A stretch of DNA of 51,073 nucleotides from a bacterium (GTDB taxonomy: Bacteria > Electryoneota > RPQS01): contig JADKHW010000029.1 of NCBI GenBank assembly GCA_016721565.1, positions 1-51,073 on the forward strand, in the 5' to 3' direction. Every line of letters starts with the position of its first letter. Positions within the stretch are counted from its first letter, which is position 1. This document shows positions 28,727 to 38,881 of this stretch, piece after piece. The position numbers and the translations under genes were made by a program. The notes beneath the pieces are model-generated. The model worked only from the letters and a program-made list of their open reading frames with translations, had not been told where the DNA came from and did no database searches.

Positions 28727-30502
28727 TTATTCAAGGTTCGATGCACCGCGCAGAGCTTTCTCGCGCGTGATGAGTTCCATTAACGTGCGCGACAATTCCA
28801 TATTGTCTGGCTCTTGCCGGATGCGCGCTTTGATCTGATCAATTTCTCTCCGCACTGTTTCAACTTGTATCGCCTTCAGGCAATCCTGAGCCGTCTTGCG
28901 GTCAATCTCGTGTCGTTTTTCGTCTTCAACATCTTCTGTCTCCGTGGCGGCAATAAAATCACGCTCGGGAGATTCAGGAAACACGCTCAAGAGTTGTGAA
29001 ACATCTGGGTAACGGTGCCCCGTGTGACTATCGTACAAATACTCAAGAATTTTCTTCAGCCGCACGTCTCGCACAAGTTCCGGCGACCAATGCGGAAAAA
29101 CTTCATCGCGGATCTCCGGCGTCCGAACAAGTGACTTCGTCAGTAGCGATTCGACACCCTTCGGCGGCCACATCGTCACTTGCTGAGTCTGAGTTCTTTG
29201 CGGCTGCGGACGCTTCAGTTGTGAAAGTTCTGCCATCAGCGCGTCCATCGACAGACCGGTCTTCTGTGCTATCTGCTGCACAAACGCTTCGCGCTCAATT
29301 ACCGATGGAATCAAGGCCGCACTTGCAATCAACTCTCTGGCGAGCTGTGCCGTCGTAGCTCCGCTCGCCCGTCCGCGATCAATATGAAATTCGACAATCG
29401 GACGTGATGCGTTCACCAACGACCACACTGCTTCAGCGTCATGCGCACGCACAAACGAGTCAGGATCATCACCACCCGGAATCTCCACAATTCTCGGTTG
29501 AGCACCGCACCCAAGCAGAACATCCGACGCCCGCCGCGCCGCGTTTAGCCCTGCTTCATCGCCATCATAGAGAATAAACACATTTGGCGCAAATCGCAAG
29601 AGCAGTCTTGCCTGTTGCTCTGTCAAAGCCGTCCCTAAACTTGCACAAACACACCGGATTCCCGCCGTTGCCAACGAAATCGCGTCGGTGTAGCCCTCGA
29701 CCAAAATCACCCGATCCTGCCTGCGAATCTCATTGCGTGCCTCCCACAGACCAAACAGCTCGCGCCCCTTGGTATAGACTGCCGTTTCCGGGGAGTTAAT
29801 ATACTTCGCCGCAGGCTCCCCAGGTTCCGGCTCGCTTAACCTCCGTCCACCAAACGCAATCACTCGCCCAGCCAAGTTCCGAATCGGGAACATCACCCGG
29901 TCACGAAATGCGTCATAAGGCCGCCCTTGCTGCTGCCCGATTTTGAGCAAACCGGCCTTGACAAAAATATCCGTTGAAACACTGCTCCCGTGTGCACGAT
30001 TCGCCAACCCATCCCAGCCGTCCGGAGCATAGCCAATCATGTACGCGCGAATAATCTCGTCTGTAAATCCACGCTCCAGCAGATAGCGCATCGCCTTCTG
30101 CGCGCCTTCTCCGTTCTGATTGAGCAAATTCGTATGGAAATAATCCCGCGCAATCTGATTGGCCTCAACGATCAATTCCCCTTCAGTCGGCCCGTCCCCC
30201 TCTTTGCGGGAAAAGGTCGGCAATTCAATATGCGCCCGCTCCGCAAGCATTTTCACAGCTTCAATGAACGAAACCCGCTCGATCTCCATAATGAACCCGA
30301 AAACATTCCCACCCCTCCCACAGCCGAAACAGCGGAACATCCCTCTCCCTTGGTGGACAGAGAAGCTGGGGGTGTTCTCCTCGTGGAAAGGACACAACCC
30401 AAAGTGGTTCTGGCCACGTCGTTTGAGCGCAACGTATTCGCCCACAACCCCAACGATATCGTTGGCTAAACGCACCTCTTCGAGTTTGTCTTCCGGAATC
30501 AC
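28727..30502 (-). CDS. dnaG: DNA primase DnaG
   Basis: Synthesises RNA primers at the replication fork. It has 591 residues. The N-terminal zinc ribbon uses C37, H40, C58 and C61 (CPFHEENTPSF, FRCFGCGRGG). The catalytic core shows GYAPDGWDGL and VIAFGGRRL. The Toprim motifs are VILVEGYTDAIS and ILYDGDEAGLNAARR. The C-terminal helicase-binding region is divergent, as usual. The start is GTG at 30502 with no obvious ribosome site. It is first in a dnaG-hslV-hslU unit. rpsU and rpoD, frequent neighbours of dnaG elsewhere, are not present. Confidence 0.96.
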   Translation of the reverse strand: MIPEDKLEEVRLANDIVGVVGEYVALKRRGQNHFGLCPFHEENTPSFSVHQGRGMFRCFGCGRGGNVFGFIMEIERVSFIEAVKMLAERAHIELPTFSRKEGDGPTEGELIVEANQIARDYFHTNLLNQNGEGAQKAMRYLLERGFTDEIIRAYMIGYAPDGWDGLANRAHGSSVSTDIFVKAGLLKIGQQQGRPYDAFRDRVMFPIRNLAGRVIAFGGRRLSEPEPGEPAAKYINSPETAVYTKGRELFGLWEARNEIRRQDRVILVEGYTDAISLATAGIRCVCASLGTALTEQQARLLLRFAPNVFILYDGDEAGLNAARRASDVLLGCGAQPRIVEIPGGDDPDSFVRAHDAEAVWSLVNASRPIVEFHIDRGRASGATTAQLARELIASAALIPSVIEREAFVQQIAQKTGLSMDALMAELSQLKRPQPQRTQTQQVTMWPPKGVESLLTKSLVRTPEIRDEVFPHWSPELVRDVRLKKILEYLYDSHTGHRYPDVSQLLSVFPESPERDFIAATETEDVEDEKRHEIDRKTAQDCLKAIQVETVRREIDQIKARIRQEPDNMELSRTLMELITREKALRGASNLE

Positions 30503-30573
30503 TTTGAAAATACTTGACTTAACCCTGTGGCATCTTTGTTGCCCATTACAGAGTTAAAGGGTGGAGGGACTAT

Positions 30574-30780
30574 ATGAGGAAACTAATGAAATACGATGAA
30601 CGCCGCCCGCATTGGCTTGTTTTTGCTGAGGCGGCCCCCGAACCTGACGATTGGTACCGTCTGATGGTGGAAAACCCTTGCAACGGCGAGATTTCTACTA
30701 TATCAACCAAAATCATTGACTTAGAGGCTCAAACCCGTTCCGAGGAGACATTGTCACCGACTCCTCCACCAGCCCCGTAG
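30574..30780 (+). CDS. Small hypothetical protein (68 aa)
   Basis: I do not recognise this protein. It is divergent from dnaG and has a convincing ribosome site (GGTGGAGGG, 7 bases before ATG). A strong terminator about 50 bases after its stop makes it a self-contained small gene. The protein is soluble, with an aromatic N-terminal part (HWLVFAEAAPEPDDWYRLM), one Cys, and a low-complexity Thr/Pro tail (SPTPPPAP). No signal peptide, membrane segment or zinc site is seen. Confidence 0.5.
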   Translation: MRKLMKYDERRPHWLVFAEAAPEPDDWYRLMVENPCNGEISTISTKIIDLEAQTRSEETLSPTPPPAP

Positions 30781-30832
30781 CCGTGCACGCCGCGCAATCG
30801 TTGCGTATGCCAATATAATCGGAATGAACCAT

Positions 30833-30864
30833 AAAAACCGCGCCTAACACTGTCGCGGTTTTTT
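30833..30864. terminator. Bidirectional Rho-independent terminator
   Basis: AAAAACCGCG (30833-30842) and CGCGGTTTTT (30854-30863) form a 10-bp stem with A-run and T-run flanks, so it can stop transcripts from the small ORF upstream on the plus strand. Confidence 0.85.
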
Positions 30865-30873
30865 GCCTCTGTA

Positions 30874-30901
30874 CCCCTTGCCCCGCTTGCGGGGAAAGGG
30901 G
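30874..30901. repeat. GC-rich palindrome, copy 3
   Basis: Nested inverted repeat: outer CCCC/GGGG (30874-30877 with 30898-30901) around CCCCG-CTTG-CGGGG. It resembles the element at 26644. Confidence 0.45.
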
Positions 30902-30953
30902 TAGCTTCCTCCGCGTCAACCCCACTAAGTCGAGCCTCCGGCTCGACACGCGG

Positions 30954-31490
30954 TTAGCCCGGTATCAAGGGTTTCGGCGGTACTGCAAACAACAACGCAA
31001 TCAGCTTCCCCGTAAACGAATCCAAAACATCGTTGTACTCTCGGACAGCCGAATTATACCCCGTTTTCGCGGCCTCTTCAGCAATCTGAGTCTTCAGATA
31101 CTCAGACTCCCACTCGCGGAATACATCAGAGTCTCTTAACTGCGGATACCTCATCCCCAGCCCACGCATCTGACTTAGCGTGTTCCCGTAAATCATGTGC
31201 ATCGTGATTCGCGCTGATACGTCATTGCCTTCGGGAGCTTCTTCCAAAACCTTGTCCGCAGCCGCTTGCAGAGTTCCGGCTTGGTCGTCGTAAGCGGAGA
31301 CAATTTCAGTCAGCTCATCCAGCATCCCGCGTCTTGGAGCCAGCGCCGCTTCCCAGTCCGCAAATTTTGTCTTGGCTGTCCTATTCAGCACGGCCAAATC
31401 AGAATAGCTCTGATAAACAGAGAAGGCCAGCGCAAAGCCGGCCAACAAAACCAATACAAATACGGACGCCGCAACGCGTAGAAATTTCAT
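30954..31490 (-). CDS. LemA-family protein
   Basis: A 178-residue protein with a single N-terminal transmembrane helix (residues about 5-27, FLRVAASVFVLVLLAGFALA). It is followed by an all-helical LemA-type domain (VYQSYSDLAVLNRTAKTKF, LAPRRGMLDELTEIVSAY, TGYNSAVREYNDVLDSF). The family faces the outside or periplasm, and its function is not established. It almost always pairs with a TPM-domain protein, as it does here (next gene upstream). The C-terminus PPKPLIPG is common in the family. Confidence 0.85.
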   Translation of the reverse strand: MKFLRVAASVFVLVLLAGFALAFSVYQSYSDLAVLNRTAKTKFADWEAALAPRRGMLDELTEIVSAYDDQAGTLQAAADKVLEEAPEGNDVSARITMHMIYGNTLSQMRGLGMRYPQLRDSDVFREWESEYLKTQIAEEAAKTGYNSAVREYNDVLDSFTGKLIALLFAVPPKPLIPG

Positions 31491-31535
31491 GAGATTTACT
31501 TATCGCCCTCAATCACACCTCGGTCAGAACAGTTT

Positions 31536-32285
31536 CTAACTCCAATTGCCTGATCTCACTCTCTTCAGCCGCCCACCCCACGTCTGCCGGAACACCTTAT
31601 CAAAGACCTGCGTAGCCCTCGCCATGCGGGTTTCCAGTCTTGCCATTCCCACCATAAAAACCAACAACGGAATGAACAGCAAGATATCTGGCAGCTTGTT
31701 CTTATTCTCACCGTTCGGCCTATACACCGCAGGCTGTAATTTCAAATAGCCGGGCACAGTATAAAGCGCCACCTGCTGCTCCAATCCAATTGCAACCGAC
31801 AGTTCCGTCACCGCCAGCAAATAAGCCGTACCGCGCTCGCCTTGTGCTAAATTCGGCAGCATCACCTGCTGCTGAACTCGCTTGCTCACCTCGTCAGAGA
31901 TAAGATGTGGGATATTCTCACCTAATTCAATCCGCACCCGCTTTTCAGCCAGCGCGTCAAGAATCAAGATTGTATTGCTGGCTTTCTCCTTTGATTCTGA
32001 CCAAGCCGCCAGCAAAGTCTTAGAAACATAATCCAAATCCTGTCCGCCCAAATTCGGCACGGTCAGGACTCGAATTCTAACTCCGGTCTTGCGCTCAAGC
32101 TCTGCCCCGATTTGAGCTAACTTCCGCTCGTCCGATGGATCCACGACCCGCGCATAGTCGGAAACATAGCCAATAGGCTCGGGAACAGCAGGCAATGCCG
32201 CCTCGTCAGCCCTTGCAACCAACGTCGCAAAGACCAGACAAGCAAGCTGCAACACTCGTTGCAATATACCAATTGGAGGTTTCAT
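31536..32285 (-). CDS. TPM-domain membrane protein (YgcG/Psb32-like)
   Basis: A 249-residue exported protein. It has a signal peptide (ending VARA), then a TPM domain with GYVSDYARVVDPSDERKLAQ, KTGVRIRVLTVPNLGG, ASNTILILDALAEKRVRIEL and AYLLAVTELSVAIG. A C-terminal transmembrane segment (ILLFIPLLVFMVGMA) and a short basic cytoplasmic tail follow. I place the start at the ATG 32285 (MKPPIGIL) and not the TTG two codons earlier. It is transcribed just ahead of the LemA gene, a conserved pair linked to envelope maintenance in several bacteria. The biochemical role is unknown. Confidence 0.82.
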   Translation of the reverse strand: MKPPIGILQRVLQLACLVFATLVARADEAALPAVPEPIGYVSDYARVVDPSDERKLAQIGAELERKTGVRIRVLTVPNLGGQDLDYVSKTLLAAWSESKEKASNTILILDALAEKRVRIELGENIPHLISDEVSKRVQQQVMLPNLAQGERGTAYLLAVTELSVAIGLEQQVALYTVPGYLKLQPAVYRPNGENKNKLPDILLFIPLLVFMVGMARLETRMARATQVFDKVFRQTWGGRLKRVRSGNWS

Positions 32286-32457
32286 TGTCAACGCGCCTTT
32301 CCCGAGAAAACAATAACATAGCTGTCTTCAATACCCGTTCCGGGGGGAGTAATACAAAAAGGGTGACACGAACCCTACGAACCCAAAAAACTTGCATATT
32401 CGCAAGAATGTCAATAGATTGTAATTTGCGTAACCCCCCGAATAGCCCTTAGGACAC

Positions 32458-33162
32458 ATGATACGCGGGATCCTGTTCGACCTCGACAACACCCTGCTGG
32501 ACTTCATGCGGATGAAACGGGCTTCCATCGAGGCTGCGGTTACGGCCATGATCGATTCCGGCATGCCCATGCCGCACGACGAAGCCGTCAAACTGATCTA
32601 TGAAATCTACGACAAGGTCGGGATAGAACATCAGGAGATTTTTGATATCTTCCTGCAAAAGCACTACCGGGTTGTCGATTTCAAATGGCTCGCGGCAGGC
32701 ATCGTAGCGTATCGCCGGGCACGCAACAACTACCTGGTCACCTACCCGCATGCCCGCCAGACGCTGGCAGAGCTTTTGCGTAGAGGGTTAAGACTCGCCG
32801 TAATTTCCGATGCTCCCAGACTCGGCGCATGGCTGAGGTTGGCGCAGCTCGATTTGCACCACATGTTCGATCCGGTGGTCACCTTTGATGACACCGGACA
32901 CCGCAAACCGTCTCCCGTCCCCTTCGAGCGCGCCCTCGCGATCATGGGGATGTCTCCCAAAGAAGTTTTGATGATCGGTGATTGGCCCGAACGTGATATG
33001 GTCGGAGCCAAACAGCTTGGCATCATAACCGTTTTCGCTCGCTATGGCGATACGAAGAACACCGTTGAGAGTGGGGCCGACTACGACATCGACGATATCA
33101 GCCAGCTCCTGCAAGTCCTGAACCTGATGGAAATCGACGAAGACCAAACGTCTTTGTTCTGA
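32458..33162 (+). CDS. HAD-superfamily hydrolase (phosphatase-like)
   Basis: A 234-residue protein with all four HAD motifs. I is FDLDNTLLD (D8 nucleophile, D10 acid), II is VISDAP, III is the Lys of GHRKPSP, and IV is MIGDWPERDMVGAK. An alpha-helical cap lies between about residues 15 and 90. This architecture fits a small-molecule phosphatase (subfamily I), but the substrate cannot be named. The start ATG sits just downstream of a run of AT-rich sequence, and no clear ribosome site is visible. Confidence 0.9.
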   Translation: MIRGILFDLDNTLLDFMRMKRASIEAAVTAMIDSGMPMPHDEAVKLIYEIYDKVGIEHQEIFDIFLQKHYRVVDFKWLAAGIVAYRRARNNYLVTYPHARQTLAELLRRGLRLAVISDAPRLGAWLRLAQLDLHHMFDPVVTFDDTGHRKPSPVPFERALAIMGMSPKEVLMIGDWPERDMVGAKQLGIITVFARYGDTKNTVESGADYDIDDISQLLQVLNLMEIDEDQTSLF

Positions 33163-33211
33163 GTTTTCTTTGCGCGCCACGTCGGCGCACATGTCCGCAA
33201 AGGAGGGTCGG

Positions 33212-34745
33212 ATGAAATCACTACTGTTCGTTTTGTTTTCGTTGGTCATAGCAGCGTCGTCGTTCGGTGACACCTTGGTTTCAGGGGAAGTTCAAGGCGA
33301 GTGGACGATAGAAGGTAGTCCGTACATTGCTGTTGGCAACCTCGTTCTTACAGCAGATGATACACTTATCATCAATGCCGGCGTGATTGTGAAATTCCAA
33401 GCTGCGCGCGCATTCTCAATAAGCGGACGTTTTGAATGTCTTGGGGAAGTCGGCGACTCGGTGTATTTCACGCAAGAAACTGCGGACCCTGAGGACAGGT
33501 GGCTTGGTTTGAATTTCTACGGCACGAATGATGCCGACACGTCTATCGTTCGTTACGCCGTGATCGAAAACGCGGGGTCCTACAATGGCGCACTTCAGGT
33601 TCAGACTCCACACCTGATCTTTGAACATAACACCATTCGTAATTGTTTAGGGCGTGGGATCAAAGTCCGGGACCAGACGATTGAGATTCGCGACTGCGCA
33701 ATTCTCAACAATAGTGGTGGGTCCTGCGGAGGCGGAATAGTGACTCAGCAGAGCGACGTGACCTTCCGGCGCTGTTTGATTGCGGATAATTCAGCTCAGG
33801 ATGGCGGTGGTAGCTGCTCGTTTAATGGGAGTATAACGTTCGACTCCTGCACATTTTCTCGCAACAGCGGATCGATTTGGGCAGGTGCAATTTTCGCGGA
33901 CAGCGTAAACGTAACCCTGACCAATTGTCTCTTCGACAGCAATTATGCATCTGACGGCGGGGTTGGGTGGATTGTAGATGACAGCCGCGCCCGGATTGAT
34001 CGCTGCGTTTTCAAAGAGAATGTTGCAATTCACTCTGATGGGCATCTCGGCAGCCACGGTGCGCTCTATATGACTTCGCCCGGCCCTCAGCACGTTACGA
34101 ATTGCCTCTTCATCGGCAATCGAGGCATTTACGGCAACGCGATGAATGTACTGTGCATTTGTCGGGAACTATCCTGGTATTGCAATCTACGGTGACGTGG
34201 ATACGTTGCGCCATTGCAGTTTTGACAACCGGCGCCTGAGAAACATGGCGAACGGCCCCGCAGGATTCGGCACGATGAGCGCGGTCAACGTAAACGGTGA
34301 CTCAGTCGATGTCTTTGGGAATCTCTACGCAATCCCGGATTTCGATCCTTCGGGTCTTTACGGCGAATATAGTCTTTACCAGTTCTCTGATTTGGTGAAT
34401 GCGGGTGATCCGAACGGCATGCCCGATCCCGACGGCACCATTCCCGATATCGGCCCCTATCCGTTCTTTCATTTGCAGACGATTGCTGATTTGACGATTG
34501 AACGGTTCGATGACCTGAATCACTTGCGGCTTCGTTGGTCGTCGGTTCCAGATGCAATTGAGTATTGGGTGTTTCGTGTCAATGACGGTGTGTTCAATTT
34601 GAATGAAGCCGAATTTCTCGGTGCCACGCCGTCTGAAGAGTTTGTTGATCTCGACGTGTTGGGAATGCCTTATTCAAAGCGAACATATGCTGTGATGGCT
34701 TCTCAAGTTTCGTCAGAAATTGCCTTGCCATTCTTACATAGATGA
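33212..34745 (+). pseudogene. Secreted parallel beta-helix protein, one frameshift
   Basis: Starts at the ATG 33212 with AAGGAGG in front and a signal peptide (MKSLLFVLFSLVIAASSFG). The body is a right-handed beta-helix of pectate-lyase-like repeats of about 23 residues (phrases DVTFRRCLIADNSA, ITFDSCTFSRNSG, VTLTNCLFDSNYAS, ARIDRCVFKENVA). After NAMN near 34147 the frame breaks. The neighbouring frame continues the same pattern (MYCAFVGNYPGIAI) and then a fibronectin-like region (LHLRW-type WSSVPDAIEYWVFRVN) to the stop at 34745. It has no YPNPFNP tail. One base explains the break. Ligand and activity are unknown; such helices commonly bind polysaccharides. Confidence 0.75.
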
Positions 34746-34881
34746 CCGAAAAAACTCCGCCGACACCGATTCTGCCTTCGTTGGGAATTGATACCCGGCT
34801 CTGAAGATTTTGAACAATAAACTACTTTTTTGTACGGCTTCCGGTGGTCCCGGTAGTCCCGCAGCCTTAAAGGAGCACAAG

Positions 34882-36992
34882 ATGAAACGTTGGTTTTTAT
34901 TCGCACTGTTGATCGCAAGTTTGTCGATTAGCTTTGCAAAGAGTGGTTCCGCTCCCACTGATGTGGTGAGAGGAAACACGCAGCAGTCTCTGGATACCCA
35001 ATGGGGTCCGGATCAGTTTGGCTACTTAGCCAAGGATAATCTCGAAGCCGGCGGCCCGCAGGTTCGTTGGATTGACATCACAACGACTGGCACACCCGTT
35101 TCGGGTTTGACGGACGACAATTTTGTCGGACCATTCCAAATGGGCTGGAACTTCCGGTTCTATTGGTATGATGTGGCGTCGTTCTACATCGGCTCGAATG
35201 GCTACATTAAGTTCTCGAGCGCCGGTCAGCTTGCACAGCCGATTCCGCAATTCCCGAACGCTGCCGCGCCGAACGACATCGTTTCGCCGTATGCTGCCGA
35301 CTGGTTCTTTGAGCCGAACGGACAGAGCGAATGCTATTGGTGGACCAATGATGAAGACACCTTGATCGTGTCATGGGTTGACGTGGAAGGTTGGCTTCAG
35401 GGTGGTAACTCGGGACATCACAACTTCCAATTGGTTCTCTCCGGTGTTGACTCCTCTATTACGTTCCAGTACGGAACACAGCAGGACACCGTGTCGAACA
35501 ACAACATTTCGATCGGTATCGAAAACCTGACGGGTCAAATCGGTATCTCGAACTTCTTCGGTACCTATCCGACCCAGAATTCGGCCATCAAGTTCTACTA
35601 TCCTGACGTCATTACCTTCCAGGTGCATGACCTTGGTATCGCCGGTGTCAGAATGATAAGTCGCAAGGCGAGTTCATTCTGAACGGTGACGCACTTGACG
35701 GCTATCTCGCTGTGAAGAACACGGGTAACCAGAACGGGACGGCATATACCGCGAACTACTCGGTGCGTCAGACGAACAACACGTTAATCACGCAATCCAA
35801 TATCACGGGTGGTGCAATCGCGCAAGGTGCAACGCAGACGACGGATATTCCCGCAATTTGGACGCCGAGCACCGATGGTGTGTATCGCTTGGTTGGAACC
35901 GTTACTCTGGCCGGTGACTTGTTTGCAGGCAATAACTCGCAGCGCGCTGAGCTTCACGTCGTGACGCTACCGGGCGAATTGTTCTATGACGACGGTACAT
36001 CGGATCGCGATTGGAGCTGGGCCGGTGGTGACGGTGGTATGGCTATGGAATTTGTTCCGCCAATCTTCCCATGCGAAGTGATTAGCGCGCGTGCGTATGT
36101 TACGACTGCCGGCACGTTTGATCTGCAGATTCTGAGCGATGGTGGCCCGAACGGTTCGCCGGGCGACGTCATATGGAGTTCGACCATTACCGCCCCGTCG
36201 TAGGTTGGAATAGTGTTACGGTTCCTGCCGGTGATGTGATTATTAACGACGGTAGCTTCTATGTCGCATGGTACACCTCGCCGGGTTCGACGGCTGTCTT
36301 TGGTGTTGATACGTCCTCCACGCCGGGTATCTCGCGTCGTTCGTGGGAAGCCGCCGGTGGCTGGGCAGAAAACCGTCTCTTGAACGAAGCAGACGTCATG
36401 CTCCGTGCGACGATTCGCACTCCGGGTCAAGAATCATCCGCCAGAAATCACCGCCGCACGACGCCTACCACGCTTGACACCGTTATTTTCCAACACGACT
36501 GTGAATTTCGCGGTGGTTGCCGAAGATCCGGACGGCCAGACGTTGACATCAGTGGTTCCACAATGGCAACGCGGTCGGCACCAACAGCCCAACCTACAGC
36601 CACCGTTTCATCACGCTGAACGCGAACACAATCAAGTGCCGCGTGTGCGACTTTGAATTCTGTGACTCCCGTCGTGGACGCCGCGTTGGTTTAGCCGGAC
36701 GGGCGTTGGCGATCAGCCGGGCTTCATGCCGCAGGAATTTGCAATTGAAGCATTCCCGAATCCGTTCAACCCGCTGACGACGATTGACTTTGCGTTGCCG
36801 CAGCAAACGCAGGCCAAGGTTGTCATTCACAATCTCGCCGGTCAGGAAGTTGCCGTTCTGCAAGATGGTCCGCTTTCCGCGGGCGTGCATCGCGTGCAAT
36901 GGAATGCCGCCGATATGGCTTCCGGTACATACTTCGCAGTTCTCAAGACTCCGGGTACCGAGCGTATTACGAAACTTCTGCTGTTGAAGTAA
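34882..36992 (+). pseudogene. Secreted YPNPFNP-tail protein, several frameshifts
   Basis: Begins at ATG 34882 (AGGAG upstream; signal MKRWFLFALLIASLSISFA). The first segment, to about 35660, has the FGYLAKDNLEAGG and IGSNGYIKF motifs of a jelly-roll-like module, as in both C25 proteins. The frame then changes near 35655 (continuing QGEFILNGDALDGYLAVKN, a CARDB-like domain) and near 36195 (GWNSVTVPAGDVIINDG). It changes more than once between 36420 and 36720, where an Ig/PKD-like stretch (VNFAVVAEDPDGQTLTS) can be recognised. The last frame ends with the sorting domain (EAFPNPFNPLTTIDFAL, finishing TKLLLLK). At least four indels are needed. The function is unknown and no catalytic motif was seen. 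Confidence 0.75.
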
Positions 36993-37007
36993 TAGGCGAA
37001 TTAGCCT

Positions 37008-37904
37008 ATGCTACAACCGCCTAACGGCAATGGTACAGGCTTCCCTCTCCGTCTTTGGACAGTGAGTTTGGAAGCTCGTACTGTTTGTCGGACTCTTCTA
37101 ATTTTATACATTCCGTTCGTCTTGCCGTACTTCAAGTTTCCCGAAACTGAGTACGAAACGTTGGCGAGCGCGTTTGGTCGGGCGCAAATCGAGTTTCTGG
37201 CGATGGTCACGGTTATCTTAGCCGCATTTGCGATGACGCGCTATGTCGATCGCAAACCGTTGACAACCGTCGGTCTTAATTCGCGCGCGATGTTTAAGGA
37301 TTTTGGAGTGGGGTCTGGTGTTGGGATTGTGTTGTTGTTGGCTCTGCTGGGTATTCTCGGAGTGTTCAACTGTGTTCGAGTCGGCACAGGCCGAGGGCCG
37401 TTTGATTCGGAACTTTTGTGGACGACGCTGGCTTTGTTATTTAACACCGTTCAGCAGGAAGTTCTCATTCACGGTTATGTTCAGCAAATGGTACGGACAA
37501 AATTCGGCTCCGCCGCAGGAGTTGTTGTTTTTCGTCAGTACTTTTGGTCATTTGCATTGGACGTTGTTTCACGCCGACGCCTTACTGTTGCTGACGAATA
37601 TTTTGCGGCAGGGTGTTGCTCGGATTGGCTTTCTTTACAGCCGTTCGTTGTGGCTGCCGATCGGAATTCACTTCGGCTGGAACTACGTTCAGGACCGATA
37701 TTGGGAATGCCGTTGACGAGCGTGGATTTGTGGAATTCTGATTTGGTCTACGTCGTGGGTTCAGACTATCTGACGGGTGGATCAATGGGCTTGGAAGGTG
37801 GAATGGTCGGCTCTGTCGTGCTTGTGGCGGCAGCGGCCATAATGTACCGCAAATGGATGCAGAAGCTTTCGAAAAACCACGAACTCGAACACAGCTTTCC
37901 GTGA
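37008..37904 (+). pseudogene. CPBP (CAAX-type) intramembrane metalloprotease, frameshifted
   Basis: A polytopic membrane protein. Motif 1 appears as QQEVLIHGYVQQM in the first frame, with one Glu where the family usually has EE-x3-R. Motifs 2-4 appear in another frame from about 37525 to 37700: FGHLHWTLFHADALL and LWLPIGIHFGWNYVQ, with the metal-binding histidines. The first frame resumes for GPILGMPLTSVDLW and the last helix. Near 37590 two compensating indels are needed to restore the expected NIFAAGV-like segment. The protein would be about 300 residues, usual for the family, which cleaves membrane-associated substrates or immunity factors. It starts 16 bases after the previous stop. Confidence 0.7.
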
Positions 37905-38365
37905 ACAACGATAAGATCATTGCGTATTACGACGGCCATTGTGGTTTGTGCCACATGGCCGTTGTTTTTTTGCTGAAGCGAGATCGAAGCGGAATAATCT
38001 ATTTTGCCCCGATTCAGTCTGAACTTTACAAGACATTTGCCAACGTGAAGAAGATTGCGTTAACGCCAAGGGTATTCTTGTTTACAACGAAACGGAAGGG
38101 CGGATGTTGAGCGAAAGTGCGGCGGTGTTTGCCCTGAGGATTCTGTGGAGGATTCTGGCGGGGGTCGTGGGGTATGGGACATGGTGCCGATCAGATTTTG
38201 GAATCGACTATACCGGCTGGTTGCAGGCGTCCGGCATCGTTTGTTGCGAAGCCTAAGGGGTTAGTTCCAGAATTACCACCGGAATTACAAGCGGATTTTG
38301 AGTTAAGGTTAAAGGGTTGTTTTTGCGTTCAATCTAACAATTGTCGGAACAGTTGTTACAAATAA
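37901..38365 (+). pseudogene. DCC-family (DUF393) thiol-disulfide oxidoreductase-like protein, frameshifted
   Basis: Starts at a GTG at 37901 overlapping the previous stop. It shows IIAYYDGHCGLCHMAVVFLL, the D-G-x-C-x-x-C motif that names the DCC family, and RSGIIYFAPIQSEL. Near 38070 the frame changes, and the other frames give KGILVYNETEGRMLSESAAV, then FWNRLYRLVAGVRHRLL and KGLVPELPPELQADFEL. A whole DCC protein is 110-140 residues, which fits. The C-terminal limit is uncertain (37901 to roughly 38310-38365). Family members are thioredoxin-like, and the substrate is not known. Confidence 0.65.
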
Positions 38366-38881
38366 ACAATAAGTTGACTTTCGAGGGTGCACCAATATTC
38401 AAAGGACTACTCTCCGTTGTCATTCATGCTTTAATATACGACAATTTGAACGCATGGTCAAGTTAATTTTCGTTTTATTGAACTTAATAAATTCTTGCGA
38501 AATCAATTTAGTTAGCATTAAATCGACAATTTGGAGGCATTCTTGCGTGTTAGCGAGGCAGGTTCGGCGCTTTCTCTGTTGACGTGGCTTTGGGCACAAA
38601 GTCCGGCTTTTTCCAAAAGTTAAAAATCTGGTATTCGTCTGTTGACAACGCATGGAAGACGGGTTATCTTTCCGGTAGGGTGGAATCTTCATTGCACCCT
38701 ACGATTCTCTTACCATACAGCCTACTTGCACGTACATCGGTAGCCTAACCGACCCGCACCGCACCAAGTCAAAGCACAGCTTCTCCACCAGTGCCGCAGT
38801 TCTTTTTGAACGGCGGAATGATTCTCCACGTAATGGTGTTTGCCTAACTTTCCAGTTCAGTCAAATATTAGGAGAAGAGCG
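38366..38881 (+). other. Gene-free AT-rich region with possible promoter and hairpin
   Basis: No coding frame with credible composition is seen over these 516 bases. A candidate promoter is TTGACA at 38642-38647 with TTATCT 16 bases further on (38664-38669). Immediately downstream, GTAGGGTG (38675-38682) pairs with CACCCTAC (38695-38702), a hairpin at the expected 5' end of the transcript. The ASPIC protein gene begins at 38882 behind a TAGGAGAAG ribosome site. Confidence 0.35.

Noticed and set aside
30713..30949. 78-codon minus-strand ORF overlapping a terminator and palindrome
   Set aside because: It reads through the terminator and a GC-rich repeat, and shows no protein-like pattern.
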